Notes: generated by a model from the sequence alone, not told the origin. A DNA stretch of 64,000 nt from Leptospira jelokensis (GCF_004769635.1 NZ_RQGH01000033.1:230302-294301), one strand, 5' to 3'. Positions 26,604 to 37,352 are shown, numbered from the stretch's first letter. Numbers and translations are program-made.

Positions 26604-28153
26604 CAGAAGTTCGTACCCGTTTTGCCCCATCCCCATCTGGATTCCTTCACGTCGGTGGAGCAAGGACTGCCTTATTCAATTACCTTTATGCAAAAGCCAA
26701 AAAAGGAAAATTTTTACTTCGGATCGAAGACACTGACCAAGACAGATCCACAGAAGCATCTTTTAAAATCATTTTAGAATCTCTCAAATGGCTTGGAATG
26801 GAATGGGATGAAGGACCAGGAGTCGGTGGCCCTAACGGACCTTATACGCAATCAGAAAGAATTCATATCTACAAAGAATACACAGACAAACTTCTAAAAG
26901 AAAAAAAAGCATACCGTTGTTTTTGTACAGCGGAGGAATTAGAAGGCAAAAAGAAACAAGCTGATGCCATGGGAATTCCGTATATCTATGATGGCAAATG
27001 TTCTGATTTATCTGAGGAAGAAATAAATTCTCAGTTAGAGAAAAAAACTCCTTTTACTGTTCGGTTTAAAACTCCACACAAAATTGTGATCGTAGATGAT
27101 ATGATCCAAGGCAAAGTGAAGTTTGAATCCAAACTCATTGGTGATTTTATCATTGTGAAATCTGATGGATTCCCTTCGTATAACTATGCTGTGGTGATTG
27201 ATGACGCTCTGATGAACATCACCCATGTAATCCGCGGAGTTGGACATCTTTCAAACACTCCAAGGCAAATATTAATTTTTGAAGCATTTGGATTCCCACT
27301 GCCTCGTTTTGCCCATGCCAGTGAGATTGTAGGAACAGATGGAAAAAAACTTTCCAAACGTGCCGGTGCCACTTCTGTACTTGCATTCCGTGATTTGGGA
27401 TACTCCAGTGAAACGATGCGAAATTACATGGCGCTTCTAGGATGGACTTCTCCCGATGGCAAAGAATACATGAGTGATGAAGAGCTGTGCTCCGTTTTTG
27501 ATGTGGAACGCTGCTCAAAATCTCCCGCTACCTTTGATGTTTTCAAAAAACTAAAAGAAGAAGAAAAAGAATCCGTTGATTTTAATAAACTCACCATCCT
27601 TGGACTTGCCGAATATTTAAATCCAAAATCCAAACTCAATTGGATGTCCAATAAATACATCCGCGATACGAAAATTGAAACCCTTGGCAAGGCATTGGAA
27701 CCTTTCCTAAAAGACTGCCAAATCCCAGACGCCTACAAGTCGGGCGAGAACCCACAACTCCTTTCCATTTTGGATTCAGTTCGCGTTTATCTCGATCGGC
27801 TCATCCAAGCCCCTCCTTATATTGAAGAGTTCTTTTTGGAAAACGTACAGTTTGAGAACGAGGAAGCAAAACAACTGGTCCTCGAAGGCAAAGGGAAAGA
27901 AGTGGTCTCCGCGTTTTACCAAATTGTCAAAACAAGTTCCCTTGCGACCCCTGATGCTTACAAAGATGCCATGGCAAAAGTTGGCGAAAGCACAGGTGAA
28001 AAAGGCAGGACCCTTTTTATGCCAATACGAGCCATTACCACAGGAAAATCCCATGGTTTGGAACTCCCCATCCTCTTTAGCTTGCTTGGCCAAGAGAAAA
28101 TGGTGAAGCGAATGGAACAACTGGCGGGAGCTTTAGGCATTTCGCTTAGGTAA
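26600..28153 (+). CDS. gltX: glutamyl-tRNA synthetase
   Basis: A 517-aa class I aminoacyl-tRNA synthetase. The HIGH motif is in [18 protein letters not shown] (residues 10-27) and KMSKS is represented by [11 protein letters not shown] (about residues 250-260). [13 protein letters not shown] and [19 protein letters not shown] are typical of GluRS, as is the helical C-terminal anticodon-binding part. It charges tRNA-Glu with glutamate. It may also charge tRNA-Gln if an amidotransferase pathway exists; that cannot be judged here. Preceded by and overlapping a lipoprotein gene. Confidence 0.95.
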   Translation: MTEVRTRFAPSPSGFLHVGGARTALFNYLYAKAKKGKFLLRIEDTDQDRSTEASFKIILESLKWLGMEWDEGPGVGGPNGPYTQSERIHIYKEYTDKLLKEKKAYRCFCTAEELEGKKKQADAMGIPYIYDGKCSDLSEEEINSQLEKKTPFTVRFKTPHKIVIVDDMIQGKVKFESKLIGDFIIVKSDGFPSYNYAVVIDDALMNITHVIRGVGHLSNTPRQILIFEAFGFPLPRFAHASEIVGTDGKKLSKRAGATSVLAFRDLGYSSETMRNYMALLGWTSPDGKEYMSDEELCSVFDVERCSKSPATFDVFKKLKEEEKESVDFNKLTILGLAEYLNPKSKLNWMSNKYIRDTKIETLGKALEPFLKDCQIPDAYKSGENPQLLSILDSVRVYLDRLIQAPPYIEEFFLENVQFENEEAKQLVLEGKGKEVVSAFYQIVKTSSLATPDAYKDAMAKVGESTGEKGRTLFMPIRAITTGKSHGLELPILFSLLGQEKMVKRMEQLAGALGISLR

Positions 28154-28219
28154 ATTTTTTACAGATTCGTTCGGTTTTGGGTTATTTTTGACTTTTTTTC
28201 TCACTTCGCATCGTGTAAT

Positions 28220-28849
28220 ATGATGAGAGAGAGGAAACGGCGGCCATTGACAGCACCATCTGAAGTGATTCCCTATCTGTTAAGCCCATCACCTGGGTCG
28301 TACGCCATGTTTTTGCCTCCCGATATGTCCTCCGTCAAACAGTTCCGTAGCGAACTCAAACGAACTTTGTTAGATAACGGGTTTAGTTCTCAGAATATCA
28401 TGCAAATTGAACTCGCCGCAGACGAAGCCCTCACCAATGCTGTGGCGGCCAATGTATCCTGCGACTGTGATGAGACCATCATCTGCCGGTGGCGGATTGA
28501 TTCTGCAAAGTTCACTTTGTACATCTTGGATTACGGGTCAGGACTCTCTGGTGAATCAACTGTTCCTGACAATGATAAAGAACTGTTACGATCCAACCAG
28601 TCCCAATGTTTTTCTACCTTCCTCGATCATATCAAACACCACCAAAGTAAAAAACCAAACACCCTTCCTTATAATGGTTCTGGCCAAAAACATAAGAACA
28701 TGGGAAAAGGATTGAAAATAATCAATGCCATGATGGACTCCGTTAAAGTAATGTTTCACGGAGAAGGAATGGTAGACGAAGCTCCGGCGGGGTTCAAAGT
28801 AATGGGCTCCATCATCGCACTCGAATACGACCGTTCCAAACACTTATAA
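28220..28849 (+). CDS. RsbW-like anti-sigma factor / serine kinase ATPase
   Basis: A 209-aa HATPase_c_2 protein. The N box is IELAADEALTNAVAAN, the first glycine box is ILDYGSGLSGE, and a second GKGLKIINAMMDSV motif lies near the C-terminus. In RsbW/SpoIIAB-type switches such a protein binds a sigma factor or phosphorylates an anti-sigma antagonist on serine. It has an unusual insertion with NKELLRSNQSQCF between the boxes and no adjacent antagonist (STAS) or sigma gene, so the partner is unknown. The start is ATG at 28220 or 28223; no clear Shine-Dalgarno. Confidence 0.78.
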   Translation: MMRERKRRPLTAPSEVIPYLLSPSPGSYAMFLPPDMSSVKQFRSELKRTLLDNGFSSQNIMQIELAADEALTNAVAANVSCDCDETIICRWRIDSAKFTLYILDYGSGLSGESTVPDNDKELLRSNQSQCFSTFLDHIKHHQSKKPNTLPYNGSGQKHKNMGKGLKIINAMMDSVKVMFHGEGMVDEAPAGFKVMGSIIALEYDRSKHL

Positions 28850-28850
28850 T

Positions 28851-29957
28851 TTGATCCTACATATCAACACATCTCGCGAATGGCGAGGTGGAGAACAACA
28901 GCTTTATTATCTCGTACAAGGTTTGGCCAATTACAAAATACCACAAATGGTTGTGGGCCAACCAGGTTCCCCTCTTGAAGCAAAATGCAAAGACAATGGT
29001 TATGAGTTTTACCCACTTGAGATGAGAGGAGAATGGGATAGAAAAGCATATAAGAATATTCGATCCCTCTGTTTATCCAAAAACATCAAACTCATCCATA
29101 CTCATACAGCTCATGCACATACTTTAGCACTTCTTGCCAAACGAAACCATCTAGGTATCCCACTCATCGTTTCTAGGAGAGTTGACTTCAAACCAAAAAC
29201 TAGTTTTTTTTCCAGATGGAAATACCAACACCCAGCTAACGATTATTATCTTCCAGTTTCTCAAAAAATCAAAGAAGTGATGATGGGAAGTAAAATTGCT
29301 CCAGAAAGGATCATCACAGTGTATTCGGGCATCGACTTAAAAAGATTTTCCAAAACAACTCCCCATGAATACTTACGAGAAGAGTTTCAAATTCCGAAAA
29401 AAGCAATTGTGATTGGAAATGTTGCCGCACTCGTTGACCACAAAGACCAAGAAACCTTGATCAATGCTGTTTCCAAGATGAGAACAAACCAAGAGTTTCG
29501 TGTTTTGATTGTAGGGGATGGGAAATTAGAAAAAAAATTAAAAACCCAAGCTGAAAGTTTAAATCTCAATGATAAAATTATTTTTACAGGGTATAGGAAG
29601 GATATCCCCGCCTTACTTTCCTTATTCGACATTTTCACACTGACGTCCAAAGAGGAAGGACTAGGAACCGCCGTACTCGATGCGATGGCTTGTGGTTTGC
29701 CGATTGTTGCTACAAATGGTGGTGGAATTGGCGAAATGTTGGACCATAACGAAGGTGCCTTTGTATGCCCAGTGGGAGACTCAGAAACCATTGCACAAGG
29801 ATTGGATCGTTTGGTGAATTCCGAAGAACTGCGAAGTCAATTTGGAACCTTCAACAAAACTTCTGTAAAACGATTCTCAGTCACAAAAACAATCGATAAA
29901 ACTAAGCTAATTTATTATTCCTTTTTAGGTGATGCCTTGTATGGAGAAAGCAAATGA
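28851..29957 (+). CDS. glycosyltransferase family 4
   Basis: A 368-aa GT-B glycosyltransferase. N-terminal domain: LHINTSREWRGGEQQLYYLV and IHTHTAHAHTLALLA. C-terminal nucleotide-sugar domain: VYSGIDLKRF, IGNVAALVDHKDQETLI, LIVGDG, ITFTGYRKDIP-like IFTGYRKDIPALL and the E-x7-E motif in SKEEGLGTAVLDAMACGLPIVAT. It would add a sugar to a lipid- or surface-linked glycan; substrate unknown. Start is TTG at 28851, one base after the RsbW-like stop, and its stop overlaps polA (ATGA). Confidence 0.88.
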   Translation: MILHINTSREWRGGEQQLYYLVQGLANYKIPQMVVGQPGSPLEAKCKDNGYEFYPLEMRGEWDRKAYKNIRSLCLSKNIKLIHTHTAHAHTLALLAKRNHLGIPLIVSRRVDFKPKTSFFSRWKYQHPANDYYLPVSQKIKEVMMGSKIAPERIITVYSGIDLKRFSKTTPHEYLREEFQIPKKAIVIGNVAALVDHKDQETLINAVSKMRTNQEFRVLIVGDGKLEKKLKTQAESLNLNDKIIFTGYRKDIPALLSLFDIFTLTSKEEGLGTAVLDAMACGLPIVATNGGGIGEMLDHNEGAFVCPVGDSETIAQGLDRLVNSEELRSQFGTFNKTSVKRFSVTKTIDKTKLIYYSFLGDALYGESK

Positions 29958-32785
29958 GTGGAAGACTTTTAATCATTGATGGACATGCTCTTGCATTCCG
30001 CGCCTATTTTGCCTTTGCTGCATCCAATTTAACCAATTCTAAAACTGGGCTTCCAAGTGGAGCCATCTTTGGATTTTGGAGGATGCTTTTCAAACTCTTA
30101 CAAGATGAACACGTAACCCACATTGCATTTACATTTGATCCAGGCACCAGACTGGAACGTAATGATCTCTATGAAGATTACAAAGCTCACAGAAAACCTA
30201 TGCCTGAGGACTTAAAACCTCAAATCCAAAAAATATATGAGATGTTGCAGGCCCTTGAGTTTCCAATGTACAAAATCAATGGGATCGAAGCAGACGATAT
30301 CATTGGTTCCTTATGTAAAAAATTTGGAAAAGATTTTGAAGAGATTGTTATCCTTTCTAGTGACAAAGATTTGTACCAAGTTTTAGACAAAAACATACAC
30401 ATGTTACGTGGGAAACGTGGAGTTTCTGAATTTGAAAAAATTGATCCCAAATGGGTGAAAACAAATATTGGAATCACAAAAGAACAAGTCCCTGATTATA
30501 TGGGTTTACTCGGTGATGCCTCTGATAATATCCCTGGAGTGAAGGGAATTGGCGAAAAAGGTGCCGCAAAACTCATCCAAGAATTTGGAGATTTGGAAAC
30601 CATATACAAAAAAATAGATAAGGTTAAAAACAAATCCCTTATCGATAAACTGATAGCAGAAAAAGAAAATGCCTTTTTATCAAGGAAACTAGCAACCATT
30701 GTCACTAATCTCAAACTTGATATCAAAAAATCAGATTTAAAGTTACCCAACTATTATGATCCAAAAAAAGTCCAATACTTCAAAGATGAAGGATATAATG
30801 TCTTACATCGTGATTTAGCAAAGCAAGCAGGGATTCCGATTGTAAACGACGGCGAAACAAAAGAAGAAAGTGCTCCTGCGAAAAAATCAGCAAAAGGAAA
30901 TAAAGAATCAAACACAGAGGCAAGTGCCAGCAGTTCCAAAAAAGGGAAAAATGCAGTTACAACATCCAGTGTTGTCGCAAAAAAATCATACAAACGCATC
31001 CAATCCATTGATGAATTAAAAAAAATCATCGCAAAACTCAATCCCAAAAAACCTCTTTCCATCGATACAGAAACAACTTCTCAAGACCCAATGATGGCCG
31101 AGTTACTTGGTATTTCCTTTTCAGAAGAACCGGGTGTTGCCTATTACATTGCATTTTCACATTCTGAATCCATTTATAGCCACCTACTCCCACAAGCAGA
31201 AGAATCTTTAAAGATCCTAAAACCGATGTTAGAAGATCCCAACTGGAAAAAATTAGGTCAAAATATCAAATACGATTTATTAGTCCTAAAAAACTATGGG
31301 ATTGAACTTAAGGGAATTTATTTTGATACCATGTTAGCTTCCTACCTTTTGAATCCAGGGGAACGAAGGCATAATATGGATGATATGGCCATTGATTACC
31401 TAAACTACAAGACGATCACCTATGAAGAATTAGTTGGCACTGGAAAAAAGAAACAAAATCTTTATGATATCGATCCAGATCGGGTTTCAGAATATGCCTG
31501 CGAAGATGCAGACATCACTTTACAACTTCACAATGCACTTTTCCCCAAAATGGAAGAAGGTTTAAACAAAAAACTATTTTATGAAATTGAAATGCCTGTA
31601 CTACTCACATTGGCAGACATGGAATATGAAGGTGTTGCTGTAGACAAAAAGTATTTTGAGTCTTTGTCTGTAACCTTTGATACGAAAATCAAAGAACATG
31701 AAAAGAACATCCATTTTTATGCGGGAAGACAGTTCAATGTAAATTCGACAAAAGAATTACAAACTGTTTTATTTGAAGACCTACGACTTCCAGCTGAGAA
31801 AAAAACACAAACTGGTTATTCTACCGACCATTCAGTGTTGGAATCTTTGCAAGGCACCCACCCCATCATTGATGATTTGTTATCAATCCGTAAATTTTCA
31901 AAATTAAAATCTACTTATACGGACACATTGCCAACCCTAGTGAATCCAAAAACCAATCGGATCCATACAAGTTATAACCAAACCATTGCAGCAACAGGTA
32001 GACTATCATCCACAAATCCCAACTTACAAAACATCCCCATTAAGGATGAAGAAGGAAGGCTTTTAAGAAAAGGTTTTATCGCAAAAAAAGGAACAGAAAT
32101 TCTATCCCTTGACTATAGCCAAATTGAACTTCGCATCATGGCACATTTTTCCAATGATCCGAATATGGTTGATGCATACAATTCAGGAGCCGACATTCAC
32201 AAACGTACGGCTGCAGGGATTTTTGGAGTGCCAGAAGACCAAGTAACTCCAGATATGCGAAACAAAGCTAAGGTAGTCAATTTTTCTGTGATTTACGGAG
32301 TCACCTCTTTTGGATTGTCCAATAATTTGCGCATCAGTCGTAAAGAAGCAAAAGAGTTTATCGAAAAGTACTTTGCCGCATATAAAGGTGTCGCTACCTA
32401 TATGGAAGAAATTGTGGAGTTTTGCAAAGAAAATGGTTACGTAGAAACCTTACTTGGTCGTAGACGTTACCTTCCTGATATCCATTCCTCACACAAAATG
32501 GTAAGTGAAGGGGCAAAACGTGTTGCGATCAATTCTCCGATCCAAGGGACTTCGGCAGATATGATCAAACTTGCCATGATTCGTATCCACGATAAAATCA
32601 AAAAAGAATCATTTCGTTCCAAACTTTTATTACAAGTACATGATGAACTTGTGTTTGAAGTGGATCCAAAAGAAAAAAAAGAATTTTATCAAATGGCAAA
32701 AGAAGAAATGGAATCTGCCATGAAACTCAAAGTTCCAATTGTCGCACAAGGCAAGTTTGGTGGAAATTGGGATGAAGCACATTAG
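29954..32785 (+). CDS. polA: DNA polymerase I
   Basis: A 943-aa family A polymerase with three domains: 5' nuclease (residues 1-290; IDGHALAFRAYFA, GIEADDIIGSL, LSSDKDLYQ), 3'-5' exonuclease (about 360-545) and polymerase (about 570-943; LDYSQIELRIMAHFS, KAKVVNFSVIYGVTSFGL, LLQVHDELVFEV). The proofreading residues are intact: IDTET, GQNIKYD and SEYACEDAD give the D-x-E, D and Y..D motifs. A Lys/Ser-rich linker of about 50 residues separates nuclease and exonuclease. Cytoplasmic; Okazaki-fragment processing and repair. Confidence 0.96.
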   Translation: MSGRLLIIDGHALAFRAYFAFAASNLTNSKTGLPSGAIFGFWRMLFKLLQDEHVTHIAFTFDPGTRLERNDLYEDYKAHRKPMPEDLKPQIQKIYEMLQALEFPMYKINGIEADDIIGSLCKKFGKDFEEIVILSSDKDLYQVLDKNIHMLRGKRGVSEFEKIDPKWVKTNIGITKEQVPDYMGLLGDASDNIPGVKGIGEKGAAKLIQEFGDLETIYKKIDKVKNKSLIDKLIAEKENAFLSRKLATIVTNLKLDIKKSDLKLPNYYDPKKVQYFKDEGYNVLHRDLAKQAGIPIVNDGETKEESAPAKKSAKGNKESNTEASASSSKKGKNAVTTSSVVAKKSYKRIQSIDELKKIIAKLNPKKPLSIDTETTSQDPMMAELLGISFSEEPGVAYYIAFSHSESIYSHLLPQAEESLKILKPMLEDPNWKKLGQNIKYDLLVLKNYGIELKGIYFDTMLASYLLNPGERRHNMDDMAIDYLNYKTITYEELVGTGKKKQNLYDIDPDRVSEYACEDADITLQLHNALFPKMEEGLNKKLFYEIEMPVLLTLADMEYEGVAVDKKYFESLSVTFDTKIKEHEKNIHFYAGRQFNVNSTKELQTVLFEDLRLPAEKKTQTGYSTDHSVLESLQGTHPIIDDLLSIRKFSKLKSTYTDTLPTLVNPKTNRIHTSYNQTIAATGRLSSTNPNLQNIPIKDEEGRLLRKGFIAKKGTEILSLDYSQIELRIMAHFSNDPNMVDAYNSGADIHKRTAAGIFGVPEDQVTPDMRNKAKVVNFSVIYGVTSFGLSNNLRISRKEAKEFIEKYFAAYKGVATYMEEIVEFCKENGYVETLLGRRRYLPDIHSSHKMVSEGAKRVAINSPIQGTSADMIKLAMIRIHDKIKKESFRSKLLLQVHDELVFEVDPKEKKEFYQMAKEEMESAMKLKVPIVAQGKFGGNWDEAH

Positions 32786-34475
32786 GCCTATTTTCGGCCT
32801 ACTTTTCTTTTTCGTAATTTACCTTTGGAACTTTCCTATTGTTTTCGAAACAAGTGATCTCCTAGGAAGATTTGATTGGGATCTATACAGTTTCCATGTT
32901 GAGTTTTTAAGAAAATCGTATTTAGAGTTTGGTAGTTTTCCTTTATGGAATCCGTACTATGGTGCGGGTTTCCCTGTTTGGGAAAATCCATCCAGCAAAA
33001 TCGGAAGTTTTACCCATCTATTTGCAATTTTTTTCCCAAGCACCACTTCCCTTAAAATCAGTTTCCTTTTTTACTTCGCCTTAAGTGGCATATTCAACTA
33101 CCATTCGTATCAATTATACAATCGATCATCTGGGCTAACGTCCAAAGTATTCGTATGTTTGTTTCAATTCTCAGGGTATTTTTTTCAAAAGTTTTATGCA
33201 GGACATATGAACCAAATCCAAGGTTTGTTTTTACCGGCTTTTGTTTTTTATTTTTTGTATCTTTTACAAACCAAAGAAAAATGGATTTTGATTTTTCCCA
33301 TTCTCATCGCCTATATTTTATTATCGGAAGGTGCCATTTACACGATCACTCAAGTTAGTTTTTTGTTAGTTGGACTTAGTATTTGGGAGATTTATAATGC
33401 GACAGAGAAAAAAAGAATTTGTTTTCGTTTTGTTTGGCTTTCCTTTTTCATTCTTCTGGTATTGTCGTTCAAATGGATTCCCATGTTTTTGTTTGTACAC
33501 CAAGTCGGTCGTTATTTTGTACCGGACCAATTTCCTTTACAATTTTCTGACCTCTTTTCCATCTTTTTTGGTTCTTCCCAACACCCTCTACTATCACAGT
33601 CTCTCTCAAAAATGCAATACCGCTATTGGGAATATGGAAATTATTTAGGACAGCTCCCGCTTTATCTATTTCCCATTTTAGTTTTCACCAAACGAAAACT
33701 TTGGTTTGTTTTGGTCTTACTTGTTTTCACGATTTGGATCATGTTTGGGAAAGGGCATGGCTTTAGTCCTGTCACATTCTTAGAACAAATTCCCATTTAT
33801 TCTTTGGAAAGAGTGTATCCCCGATGGAGTCTGAGTGTTGTTTTTTTATATGTTTGGTGTTTGGCGGAAGTGATCCAAACATTCTCAGAAAAATTTAAAG
33901 TAAATTACAGAGTTTATTTTTCTTGTATGGTGTTCATTCTTCTGACTTACCACACATTCGATGTGAGAAAAATGAATACAAAATTCTTACATGAAATTTT
34001 TGTTTTAACTCCCCCGGCAATCGAATTCCAAAACAAAGAAACTTATCCCATCACGGTGAATGCAGTGCCTGATTACGGGTCTGACTCAAAGATGTTTCCT
34101 GCCATTCGAGGGAACCTTTCCATTAACGACATCTATGAAAATCTAACATTTTATTTCTCAAACCAGTCAATGGATTCAAACGAGTATCATGGTGAGTTTT
34201 ATTTGTATCCTTCTTTCCAAAGGGTTAAGCCAATCGAATGGAAGCCAGACCAATATACCTTTGGCCTCTTACCCAAGGACCAAGTCCTTGTCATCAACCA
34301 AAAATTCCACCCTGGTTTTGTGACAAACCTTACCGATGTTACACCTTGTTCATGGAATGGGTATTTGGCGGTTCAAATTGATAAAGGAATTAGGTCCATT
34401 GTTTTGGAGTATTCAATGGCAAAGGCAACTAGAGCGAATGCTAAGATGGAAAGGAAATGTAATGTCACAAAATAA
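32772..34475 (+). CDS. large multi-pass membrane protein, YfhO/GT-C-like
   Basis: About 567 aa from the ATG at 32772, inside the polA stop region (14-bp overlap); the longer open frame begins at 32739. There are about twelve hydrophobic segments. The first periplasmic loop holds DWDLYSFHVEFLRKSYLEFGSFPLWNPYYGAG, which resembles the acidic loop and PLWNP motif of YfhO-type and other GT-C membrane glycosyltransferases. A C-terminal periplasmic domain of about 130 residues follows the last helix. It may transfer a sugar from a lipid carrier to an envelope acceptor; that is inference. Confidence 0.72.
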   Translation: MKHIRPIFGLLFFFVIYLWNFPIVFETSDLLGRFDWDLYSFHVEFLRKSYLEFGSFPLWNPYYGAGFPVWENPSSKIGSFTHLFAIFFPSTTSLKISFLFYFALSGIFNYHSYQLYNRSSGLTSKVFVCLFQFSGYFFQKFYAGHMNQIQGLFLPAFVFYFLYLLQTKEKWILIFPILIAYILLSEGAIYTITQVSFLLVGLSIWEIYNATEKKRICFRFVWLSFFILLVLSFKWIPMFLFVHQVGRYFVPDQFPLQFSDLFSIFFGSSQHPLLSQSLSKMQYRYWEYGNYLGQLPLYLFPILVFTKRKLWFVLVLLVFTIWIMFGKGHGFSPVTFLEQIPIYSLERVYPRWSLSVVFLYVWCLAEVIQTFSEKFKVNYRVYFSCMVFILLTYHTFDVRKMNTKFLHEIFVLTPPAIEFQNKETYPITVNAVPDYGSDSKMFPAIRGNLSINDIYENLTFYFSNQSMDSNEYHGEFYLYPSFQRVKPIEWKPDQYTFGLLPKDQVLVINQKFHPGFVTNLTDVTPCSWNGYLAVQIDKGIRSIVLEYSMAKATRANAKMERKCNVTK

Positions 34476-34544
34476 ATCTAGTAAGAATTTTATAGGTATT
34501 CATTAATATGATACAGGCCAAATCTATACGCCTGACCAAGACAG

Positions 34545-34564
34545 CACAAACCAAGTGGTTTGTG
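34545..34564. promoter_or_regulatory. Perfect palindrome upstream of the OlsB-like gene
   Basis: CACAAACCA, AG, TGGTTTGTG: a 9-bp perfect inverted repeat with a two-base centre, 121 bp before the ATG of the OlsB-like gene. The short centre suits a dimeric protein operator better than an RNA hairpin. No regulator is linked to it in the window. The rest of the 210-bp gap holds no gene; a CATAAT near 34624 is a possible -10 without a good -35. Confidence 0.5.
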
Positions 34565-34685
34565 TCACCGATTTGTAATGAAACAATTTCCACATTCTTT
34601 CCTGGAATTTCATTGGAATGTCACATAATCGTAACCGAGATCCTTTAGCGTAACCAGCAGATAAACAAGAGGAAAACAAAATCCT

Positions 34686-35462
34686 ATGAAACCAAATACA
34701 TTAAACAAAACAGAGCGAATCCTTGAAGTTCGTTTAGCGGAAAACCAACTCGAAATTGAAAGGGCACTCGCATTACGTTATGAAGTGTTTAACTTAGAAA
34801 TGGGAGAAGGTCTGCCACAATCTTCTGCTACAAGAAAAGACCGTGACGAGTACGATTTGTACTGCCACCACCTCATCGTCATTGATAAATCCACTGAAGA
34901 TAAAAAAATTGTAGGAACTTACCGTATCCTCACACGCCAAAATGCAAAAAACGGAATCGGTTTTTATAGCGAAAACGAATTTGATATCACTTCCATCTAC
35001 AACCTACCAGATGAAATCGCAGAAGTTGGCCGTTCTTGTGTTCACCCTGATTACAGAGATGGTTCGGTGATTTCTTTGTTATGGCAAGGCCTTGCGGAAT
35101 TCATGAACAAACATAATGTTCGTTATCTGATGGGATGTGGTTCAATCCACTCCACTGATGCCGATGTTGCTTCCCAATCTTACGGCTTCTTAAAAGCAAA
35201 GGATGCGATTGCACCGGAAGAATTTCGTGTGTATCCAAATCCTGACTACGTCCTGCCAGGGTTTGATGCTAATTTTCATGTACAAGATCCGAAAACAATC
35301 TCCAAAAATATCCCTCCACTTTTGAAAGGATACCTCCGAGTGGGTGCTAAAATCTGTGGAATTCCTGCACTGGATTCTGTTTTTGGTACTACAGACGTGT
35401 TCATTCTTTTCGACCGCAAGGAAATTACGGAGAGATATGCGAAACACTATATGAATGCATGA
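34686..35462 (+). CDS. OlsB-like ornithine N-acyltransferase (GNAT superfamily)
   Basis: A 258-aa member of the hemolysin-type GNAT branch. Seen: [53 protein letters not shown], and the C-terminal [34 protein letters not shown], the region characteristic of OlsB. OlsB attaches a 3-hydroxyacyl chain to the alpha-amino group of ornithine, the first step of ornithine-lipid synthesis. No olsA-like acyltransferase is adjacent, so the second step would be elsewhere or absent. The stop overlaps the PiT-like gene by four bases. Confidence 0.78.
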   Translation: MKPNTLNKTERILEVRLAENQLEIERALALRYEVFNLEMGEGLPQSSATRKDRDEYDLYCHHLIVIDKSTEDKKIVGTYRILTRQNAKNGIGFYSENEFDITSIYNLPDEIAEVGRSCVHPDYRDGSVISLLWQGLAEFMNKHNVRYLMGCGSIHSTDADVASQSYGFLKAKDAIAPEEFRVYPNPDYVLPGFDANFHVQDPKTISKNIPPLLKGYLRVGAKICGIPALDSVFGTTDVFILFDRKEITERYAKHYMNA

Positions 35463-36589
35463 GCCAAAACCAAGAAATTGATTACCAACACCCAACGAAA
35501 CAGGATCAAATTCGATTTTTCGGTTTTACCTTCGTTCTGGTAGTGGTGATCACTCTTGGTTATTTTTTAGGCATTCCTCGGTATTATCTCGGATGGTTTT
35601 CCTTCGCGATTGCATCATTTTCCGTGGCGGGAAATGATGCAGTCCAAACCATCGGGACCTTTATCGAAAGTAAAAAATCCGTCCATTGGCTCCAGAAGAT
35701 CCTCGTTTTCGGTGGTCTCTTATTTTTTGTCCACTTACTTGCTTGGTTTTTGCATGGAGGAGAAATCCATTTCCATCGTTTGGATTCCATTCCTGAAACC
35801 AAAGACTTCAATTTACTCCAACTTCTAGCACCGGTTTTACTTGTTGTCATCACAAGACTACGTGCACCTGTATCAACTACATTTCTCGTCTTAGGTTTGT
35901 TTGGTGGAAAAAGCATCGACCAAATGTTAACCAAATCATTTTTTGGATATGGCCTTGCTTTCCTCGTTGCCATCGTGGTTTGGGCCATCCTTGTCAAAAT
36001 TGACCCCCATGAATACCATGAAGTCCACACACCCGATCCTGTTTCGGAAAGGCGTTGGTCTCGTTTACAATGGCTTTCCACGATGTATTTGTGGGTGGCA
36101 TGGTTATTCCAAGACACAGCAAACATTGCCGTATTCCTTCCAAGACAACTCGGAGCCTTCGAATTCCTTTCTGCAGTTTTCATTTTGATTTTTGCCCTCC
36201 TCATCATCATCCGCACAAACGGAGGCACCATCCAAGAGGTTGTCTCCGAAAAGTCGGACATCCAATGGGCGAAGGCCGCCACCATTGTTGATTTGGTTTA
36301 CGGAAGTTTACTTTTTTTCTTCCAAGCCATAAGCAATATCCCCATGTCTACCACTTGGGCCTTCCTTGGTCTCCTTGCAGGCCGAGAGATCATCCTCAAT
36401 GTCATCACCTACAAAGACCTCCCCTACCTTGACACCTTCCGTAAGGTCGGAAAGGACGTGGTACTCGCCACCATTGGCATCGTCGTTTCCATCCTTATAT
36501 TTTTCTTATCCTACTTCCTTTACCCAGAGCAAAGGCAATCCACACCCCTAGAATTCTGGAACTCGACAAATCAGGAAGACTCCCTATAA
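35459..36589 (+). CDS. PiT-like phosphate permease family protein
   Basis: A 376-aa membrane protein with about nine to ten helices. It carries two inverted copies resembling the PiT signature: [14 protein letters not shown] with [15 protein letters not shown] in the first half, and [14 protein letters not shown] with [18 protein letters not shown] in the second. In PiT permeases the GxND and PVSTT elements bind phosphate and Na+. In the second copy N-D is replaced by D-T-A-N, so transport may be altered. It is coupled to the OlsB-like gene by an ATGA overlap, which suggests a phosphate-related role, but no pho box is seen. Confidence 0.72.
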   Translation: MSQNQEIDYQHPTKQDQIRFFGFTFVLVVVITLGYFLGIPRYYLGWFSFAIASFSVAGNDAVQTIGTFIESKKSVHWLQKILVFGGLLFFVHLLAWFLHGGEIHFHRLDSIPETKDFNLLQLLAPVLLVVITRLRAPVSTTFLVLGLFGGKSIDQMLTKSFFGYGLAFLVAIVVWAILVKIDPHEYHEVHTPDPVSERRWSRLQWLSTMYLWVAWLFQDTANIAVFLPRQLGAFEFLSAVFILIFALLIIIRTNGGTIQEVVSEKSDIQWAKAATIVDLVYGSLLFFFQAISNIPMSTTWAFLGLLAGREIILNVITYKDLPYLDTFRKVGKDVVLATIGIVVSILIFFLSYFLYPEQRQSTPLEFWNSTNQEDSL

Positions 36590-36632
36590 AACGCTTTGAC
36601 AGTTCCTCCAATTGTCAGGGTAGTGTCATATA

Positions 36633-36647
36633 TGAGATTGATTCTCA
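36633..36647 (+). promoter_or_regulatory. Fur-type box upstream of heme oxygenase
   Basis: TGAGATTGATTCTCA is a 7-1-7 inverted repeat with one mismatch. It resembles the Fur 7-1-7 motif TGATAATnATTATCA. It lies 21 bp before the ATG at 36669, between a TTGACA at 36596-36601 and the Shine-Dalgarno (AGGAG, five bases before the ATG), a good position for iron-dependent repression of the gene. Confidence 0.6.
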
Positions 36648-36668
36648 CATACAGTAATAGGAGTCATT

Positions 36669-37349
36669 ATGTCAGTTGCAATGATGTTACGTGAGGGCAC
36701 GGCCCAAAAACACGAGGAAACGGAAAAAGTCCCTTATATCCGAGCGATTTTTCGAGGTGGTCTCGATGCGCAAACGTATACCTACCAATTGGAAAGCCTT
36801 CTTGCGGTCTACCAAGTGATGGAAGAACTCTACCGAGAAAACAAAGACAACCCCATTTTATCCAAATTATACTTTCCCAGTTTGTTTCGGGAAAAGGCTC
36901 TCAAAGAAGATATTGAAAGTTTCCAAAAAAAGTTTGGAACCAAACTTCGTGGGACAGTTTCCAAAGCCACAGAAAACTATATCAACCACATCAAATCGAC
37001 CGCAAAAACAAAACCGGAATTACTTGTAGCACAGGCTTACGTGCGTTATTTGGGAGATTTATCGGGTGGCCAAGCAATTAAAAAAGTAGTGGCAAAAACC
37101 TTCGGACTCGAGGGAAATGAAGGAACTGCTTTTTATGAATTTCCAGAGATTGAGGACCTAATGGCGTTTAAAGGAATTTACAGACAAAATTTGGACAACT
37201 TACCTTTGGATGATACACAAAAAAAAGAATTACTCGAAGAAGCCAAAACCACTTTTGATTTAAACAAATTTTTGTTTATCGAACTTGATTCCGATTTAAA
37301 AGAAAATATCGGATTAGAGCGTTACCAAACTCTTCTACCGGCAGGTTAA
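36669..37349 (+). CDS. heme oxygenase
   Basis: A 226-aa helical protein of the biliverdin-producing heme oxygenase family. The proximal histidine is in MMLREGTAQKHEETE (about H15), AYVRYLGDLSGGQAIKK is the distal GDLSGGQ helix, and the C-terminal helices are typical in length. It cleaves heme to biliverdin, CO and Fe2+, freeing iron from host or environmental heme. It follows a Fur-type box, and the next gene is an MFS transporter starting three bases after the stop. Confidence 0.93.
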   Translation: MSVAMMLREGTAQKHEETEKVPYIRAIFRGGLDAQTYTYQLESLLAVYQVMEELYRENKDNPILSKLYFPSLFREKALKEDIESFQKKFGTKLRGTVSKATENYINHIKSTAKTKPELLVAQAYVRYLGDLSGGQAIKKVVAKTFGLEGNEGTAFYEFPEIEDLMAFKGIYRQNLDNLPLDDTQKKELLEEAKTTFDLNKFLFIELDSDLKENIGLERYQTLLPAG

Positions 37350-37352
37350 TTT

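Noticed and set aside
34545..34564. Intrinsic terminator of the upstream membrane-protein gene
   Set aside because: The centre of the palindrome is only two bases, so it would not form a stable hairpin, and there is no T-run.
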